The position numbers and the translations under genes are program-made. Source: Sarocladium kiliense (Eukaryota; Ascomycota; Sordariomycetes; Hypocreales; Sarocladiaceae). From it: 64,000 bases of DNA. The stretch is from positions 1,178,001 through 1,242,000 of the forward strand of contig JAUZTG010000020.1 in assembly GCA_030734395.1 (NCBI GenBank), written 5' to 3'. Under the pieces are notes generated by a model. It had not been told where the DNA came from. It ran no database searches and saw only the letters and a program-made list of their open reading frames with translations. How positions within the stretch are numbered: position 1 is the first letter of the stretch; every line of letters starts with the position of its first letter. This document shows positions 59,342 to 64,000 of this stretch, piece after piece.

Positions 59342-60994
59342 ATGTCTCAACTATTTGATCTCGTCGTCTATGGCTCGACCTCTGGCGCGGTGGCTACCGC
59401 CATCCAAGCTGCCCGCCTAGGTCGCAGCGTTGCCCTGGTCTCACCATATCATCACATTGGAGGCATTCAGATCAATGGCCTCGGTGCCACAGACATCGAT
59501 AACCAGGCAGAGTTCCAGAATAGCACCACCCTTGGTGGCCTGAGCCTGGAGTTACATCAGAGAATCAGCAAGCATTATAACCGGGAGGAGCGTCTCCGGG
59601 AGGTTGTTGATAAAACGTTAAAGGACCCCGATGTCTGGCGATTCGAAGCCAAAGTCGCAGAGGCAGTGATTGCAGAATGGCTAGCTGAGTATCCGTCAAT
59701 AACTATTGTCAAGGTGAGATTCTAAGCATGCCTCCATTCTTGCAGACTTGGTCTCCTAACGCTCCCTTAGTCGCCGATTTCTGAATCCGAATCTGTTAAG
59801 CGCAAAGGGGCTTCCATTACCTCCATCCTTCTCGAAAATGGTCAAACCATCTCTGGAAAGATCTTTGTCGAGGCTTCTTACGAAGGTGATTTTCTCGCTG
59901 CTGCGGGAATCTCATGGACAATCGGTCGTGAGGCGTCCTCAAAGTACAAGGAGACCCTCGCTGGTGTTCGAGACGAGACGCTGTACCGTCAGATTGACGT
60001 CGATATTGACCCGTATGTCACCGAAGGCGATCCCTCTAGTGGTCTTCTCTACGGTATCTCGGACGAGCCATTTGGCTCAGCAGGCGACGGCGATGTCCAC
60101 TTGCAGTCTTACTCATACCGGCTCCCGTTAACAGATGACCCGGACAATCGCGTACCATTTACAGAGCCTAAGGGATATGATCCTGCGCACTACGAGCTAC
60201 ACAGGCGTTTCTTTGCCGCTGGCGGCGAGTTCTATATGCCTCGCAAGAGACTGCCTAATGGGAAGACAGACCTCATCGGTTCAGAGGGTGCTCTCTCAAC
60301 AGATCTCCTCGGCATGAACGACGATTGGCCGACTGCAACACGCGCCGGTCGGAAGGCCATTCTCGAGGACACGGCACGTTTCACCAAAGGTCTCCTCTGG
60401 TTCATCTCGACCGATCCTGATGTCCCAGAAAAGTACCGCACCGAGTGGTCCAAGTTTGGTTATTGCCGTGACGAGTTCCCCGACAACGACCACTTCCCCT
60501 ACGAATTATACGTCCGCGATGCCCGGCGTATGGTGTCTGACCTCATCGTCACTGAAGAAGCGGCTACACGTGGCGGACCAGCACAGGTCGAAGATCCGGT
60601 AGCTGTTGCATACTGGCCAACCGATACGCATAGCGTTCGTCGCATCTTGCGTGATGGCAAGGTCCATAACGAAGGGTTCATCTTCAAGGATGGGCACCGA
60701 TGGCGACCATTTGGGATACCGTACCGCTCACTGGTGCCAAAGAGAGTTGAGGCGGATAACTTCATCACAGTGACATGTCCCAGCTCGTCGCATGTTGGAT
60801 ACGGTGCTATTAGGCTGGAGCATCAGTTCTACGCAATTGGACAGTCGGTCGCCAATGCTTGCCATATCGCTCTGAATAAGGAGATCGCGCTGCAGGATGT
60901 GCCTTATCAGGAGCTGGAGAAGTCATTACGAGAGCAAGAGATCGTGTTAGATGCGACGAAGGTTGGAGAGCCATGGTTCGAAGACGATAATTAG
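59342..60994 (+). CDS. FAD-dependent oxidoreductase (FAD_oxidored, PF12831 type)
   Basis: Exons 59342-59713 and 59771-60994 (57-bp intron) give 531 aa. The N-terminal Rossmann motif is LVVYGSTSGAVATAIQAARL (dinucleotide Gly at about 11 and 15), then HHIGGIQINGLGATDID, the motif next to the flavin in this family. IFVEASYEGDFLAAAG after the splice is the second FAD contact block, and VTCPSSSHVGYGAIRLEHQF near the C-terminus closes the flavin site. Proteins of this family are poorly characterised and often sit in carbohydrate-use loci. There is no signal peptide or membrane segment, so it is probably cytosolic. The neighbouring PrpD-like enzyme and permeases suggest it oxidises or dehydrogenates the imported compound or an intermediate; that is inference. 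An earlier frame opening at 59276 is less likely as a start, since the Rossmann strand begins right after 59342. Confidence 0.88.
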
Positions 60995-63900
60995 GCAACA
61001 GTAGCTTGAATCTAAGGTCATTGAGCTGCCTTGGTGGCCCTTAAATTAGAAGGTTATCACTTCAGAGTCGATGTAAGCTCAGCTTCAGAAGTGACGAGGG
61101 TCACTGTAACTTTCCAAGATGGCGGCACATTTAACGAGAATGATTGAAGACGGCATAGGTAGTTGTGCTGATTCTCTGAGCGATAAGAGTTATACATCAA
61201 GTACTTGGTATTACATTGAAGGTATGCTTTATTTATTCAATTAGAGAGATGATGTCCGCTCAAAATAACATTAAGTGAGATGAGCCGTGAAAGCTTGTGT
61301 ATATCTTCTGAAGGGTAGTTGACATACTCAAACTGAAATCATAAACATCATCCACCCAAGGAGATACGATAGCTGTGAACTGCAGCTTGGGTTCCCACAG
61401 GCTTGATCAGTTTGTATTGATTCTACGTCTCAAGTGCTATTACTATGGATATTAGCATACGAATAAGGAAGTCAGTCGGTTCTGTCTTAAATTCACAGTT
61501 TGACGAAGTCCTGCAGTGCACTTCAGTGTGATCTTTACCAAAAACCTAACCCCCCAAAAATATAGGTCAAGAACGTGCATTTCTTGGCTATTCTAACATA
61601 ATTCAGCTCGCTGGTACCGCAATGCTACTTTGATAGAGTGATCGAGTCAAGCTTTCCAAGGTGAGAAAGCTTGACGTGCAAGGTTTCCCCAAATTCAGCC
61701 CCCGGGAGAAATGTTTCTGGCCGTCTCACCCAACAAAATCAGCTGGTCTTGACTGGAGGTTTGTTATGTTACGCATCAAGTGAGTACTATGCAACCTGAT
61801 CAGTGCCTTCACAGCCTAAGAAACACGATGCAGGCTTGAGAAGAGTCTTCAAGGTCAGTTGATGAAGTGAATAGAAATCACGAAACAAGAATGATCAACC
61901 CCTTCAGCCAGGCCTGGATCATCAATTCCACATCCCAGCCAGGTCCAGACCCCGGGTCCTCTAGGGCCTGGAGCGCAAGTCCAAGGGCGGCGCCTCCGCG
62001 CTCCTGACCGTAGACACCGCCCATCCGTCTTGCCACGCCCAGCCTAGAACCTGCGATCAACATGTCATCCACAGCACTAGCTTCAGGTCTGGATCCGGAG
62101 GGTGCTGAGAACTCCAAATCTGGACTCTGGGGGAACAAATCTGGGGACCCCGGGTCAAGATCACCGATATACGCACGTGTGAAGCAACTTCGTCATCTGG
62201 CCCGGAGGTCTGGGACACTAGAGATGGGACTATTGATAATTTTGCATGGGATATCGAGACGAAGGCATTGTGAAGGCCCAGATCTGGTATGCAGGCGCCT
62301 TCTCAGCCGGATGCAGGGAGCTCTTAGGGAGGATCCAGTGTCAACGGTTGGACATCCTGTCACCAGGAAACCCTTCTCCTCGCATCCACACACCCACCGC
62401 CACTACGGCATCACATGCCGCCCAGCTTCCTGGGCATTATCTGGGTTCAGTTGTAGGACAAGCTTGACGAAGAGGTTACTTTAGTGAACTCAGGAATTCG
62501 ATTCATGTACCACCCTTGAGGAACTCTTAGATGACTCAAGAACTTGTTGTGGCTGCCACGAGGTGGTGGTGTCGCTGATACTGAGCCGGTTGTAGACTAC
62601 CGTGATACGTGTAAGTGGCCCCCACCCTTCGATCTCCCTTTACAGTAGACCAGTGACTGGGTAGGGGAAGTCTTTCAACTAGCCGTTTGGATGGTCGAGC
62701 TCTGCAGTATGCATATGCACCGTTGTGAAGCGAAGTTGTGTTCAGTATGGTTTGTTGAAAATCTCAGCTAGCAAACCACATGGCCAGAACGTGGCTCAAC
62801 AGCCAAGACCTCAATTCCCATCCTTTGACTATCAATGAAAGCTCTGCAGGCAGCTTTACAGCCCTTTTGGAATTATCGGGGTCTGGGGGGACACCGAATG
62901 TGGTTGCCGGTGAGCAGGGAACACGGGCGTTCTACGGTGAGTTGCATTGCTTGGTCTGGGTGAAGTCTCCCGGCTGTCATGTTTGTTCTGATAATGCCAA
63001 TTTTACGAGACTTCGGTCCAACGGCAGAAGATTGCGAGTGGATGATTATGGTGTCCGGGAGATGCGATGCGATGGTCTTGAGTTGAGCCACTGGTGTTGC
63101 TGAGACTGGCGTCAGTCATCGTGAGACCAGACTCAGAACAACAGCCTACACCTCAACCAAAGGGAATCGCAGCGCCTGCTACTGGACGAAGAAAGATCAA
63201 CAGAAGCTCTAAATTTGAAACTCGCACCGGCTTCGTATTTCCCTGCGGGCAACTGCTGGGGGCGTGCGAAAAAAGAAGCACGCGTACTGGGGTGTGGGTG
63301 GTTGAGACCAAGGGCCGCAATAGGGGATGTCTTCGGAAACAGTTTTCCAGACAATTGCCTGAGCTGGGGAAGCTAGAGACGGATCGAGGTTATAAGTGGA
63401 GGAAGCAGGAGGAAATGCTGGACGTGGATCGCCCCATGTTGGCGGCATGGCATCGTGGGGGAGGGATGGGAAGAGGGTGTGGTGGGGTGGGAGGAGGAGT
63501 GGATTGGGGTAGGGGATGTAGGGGAGTGATTCCGCGGGCGAATCATGGGACGAGAAGCTGGAGTTGTTTGGAAAGGCGAGAGGTTGTCATAGGCCGGAGA
63601 GTGAGTGTGCATATAGGAGGGAAGCGCTGCTATGGACTGTACGTGAACCGTGCTTTGTGGGTTTTGTATGTGAAGGAAGAGGCAAAGTCAGGGGCAAGTC
63701 TGGCGTGTCGGACAATTTCTGAGTTGGATGCCGAGGCCGGGGTCCGGGAACTAGAGAGAGACTGAGGAAGGTCGAGAGTGGTGATGATCATCGTGATTGA
63801 TAGTGATGATGGTGATGACAAGACAAGAGGAGCAGCAGTCGGAGAATGAGGAGGAGGGCAGAGCCACGACCGCGTCGCGAGTCAGGGTGTCGCGTGGGAG

Positions 63901-64000
63901 ACGCTGCAGTGGCCTGGAACCGCGGTGGAGCACGACTCGGGTAACAGTTCCCTCACCCAGCGACCAGTGAGCGAAACCTGTCCCTGGCAGACGCAGGTCC
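60995..64000. other. 3 kb without a supported gene
   Basis: Frames here (for example 62062-62484 and 63094-63765, plus) are not domain-like. The right end is G-rich on the given strand, with simple GAT-type repeats near 63780-63820. A 10-bp inverted repeat lies at 61646-61675. Confidence 0.5.
61646..61675. repeat. perfect 10-bp inverted repeat with 10-nt loop
   Basis: GTCAAGCTTT (61646-61655) and its exact reverse complement AAAGCTTGAC (61666-61675) flank a 10-nt loop, about 650 bp past the FAD oxidoreductase stop. Confidence 0.8.

Noticed and set aside
61948..62156. Palindromic 11-mer GACCCCGGGTC occurring twice (61948 and 62146)
   Set aside because: The flanks do not match in either orientation, so no repeat element is supported; a short GC palindrome can recur by chance.
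63094..63765. 223-codon plus-strand frame at the right end
   Set aside because: Gly/Arg-rich from a G-rich strand; no motif or splice structure.

Overview
The window reads as chromosomal DNA of a filamentous ascomycete (Pezizomycotina). Evidence: protein genes split by short GT-AG introns (mostly 50-110 bp) with CTGAC/CTAAC-like branch sites, two Zn2Cys6 transcription factors, a fungal-type kinetochore Sos7 protein, a fungal S1/P1 nuclease, Ser/Thr-rich and low-complexity secreted proteins, and wide gene-poor spacers. The species cannot be read from the sequence. I recognised no rRNA, tRNA, CRISPR array or intact transposon. Splice junctions were placed by hand. In every gene except one (the transporter at 51022-52928) the summed exon length is an exact multiple of three.

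Left part (1-17.9 kb): an L-rhamnose mutarotase, a secretory/membrane protein with a His-rich segment, a 1614-residue mucin-like Ser/Thr protein, and a seven-exon EI24/RRT8-like membrane protein (all on the minus strand), then a lanthionine-synthetase-C-like (LanC) protein on the plus strand. Middle (17.9-46.1 kb): a 6.6 kb gene-free stretch leading to a Zn2Cys6 regulator; a 3.3 kb spacer with a 13-bp perfect hairpin; a divergent pair of kinetochore Sos7 and an RS-rich splicing-type protein; a PA-TM-RING ubiquitin ligase; a secreted protein with a nested Gly-Gly-Asp-Gln repeat; an S1/P1 nuclease; and a PQ-loop vacuolar-type transporter.

Right part (46.9-61 kb): aspartate-semialdehyde dehydrogenase (hom2) with a perfect Gcn4/CpcA site in its promoter, followed by what looks like a small metabolic gene cluster: a Zn2Cys6/fungal-specific transcription factor, an MFS sugar-type transporter, a MmgE/PrpD (cis-aconitate-decarboxylase-like) enzyme divergent from it, a second MFS transporter and an FAD-dependent oxidoreductase. 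The four structural genes each have a TATA box 60-140 bp upstream of the start codon. The 458-bp divergent promoter carries three copies of CAACCGAT within 59 bp. The transporter next to that promoter appears to carry a one-base frameshift, or to use an unusual splice donor. The substrate of the cluster is unknown; uptake of a carboxylic or sugar-acid compound followed by FAD-linked oxidation and a PrpD-type lyase/decarboxylase step is an inference. The final 3 kb has no gene I can support.
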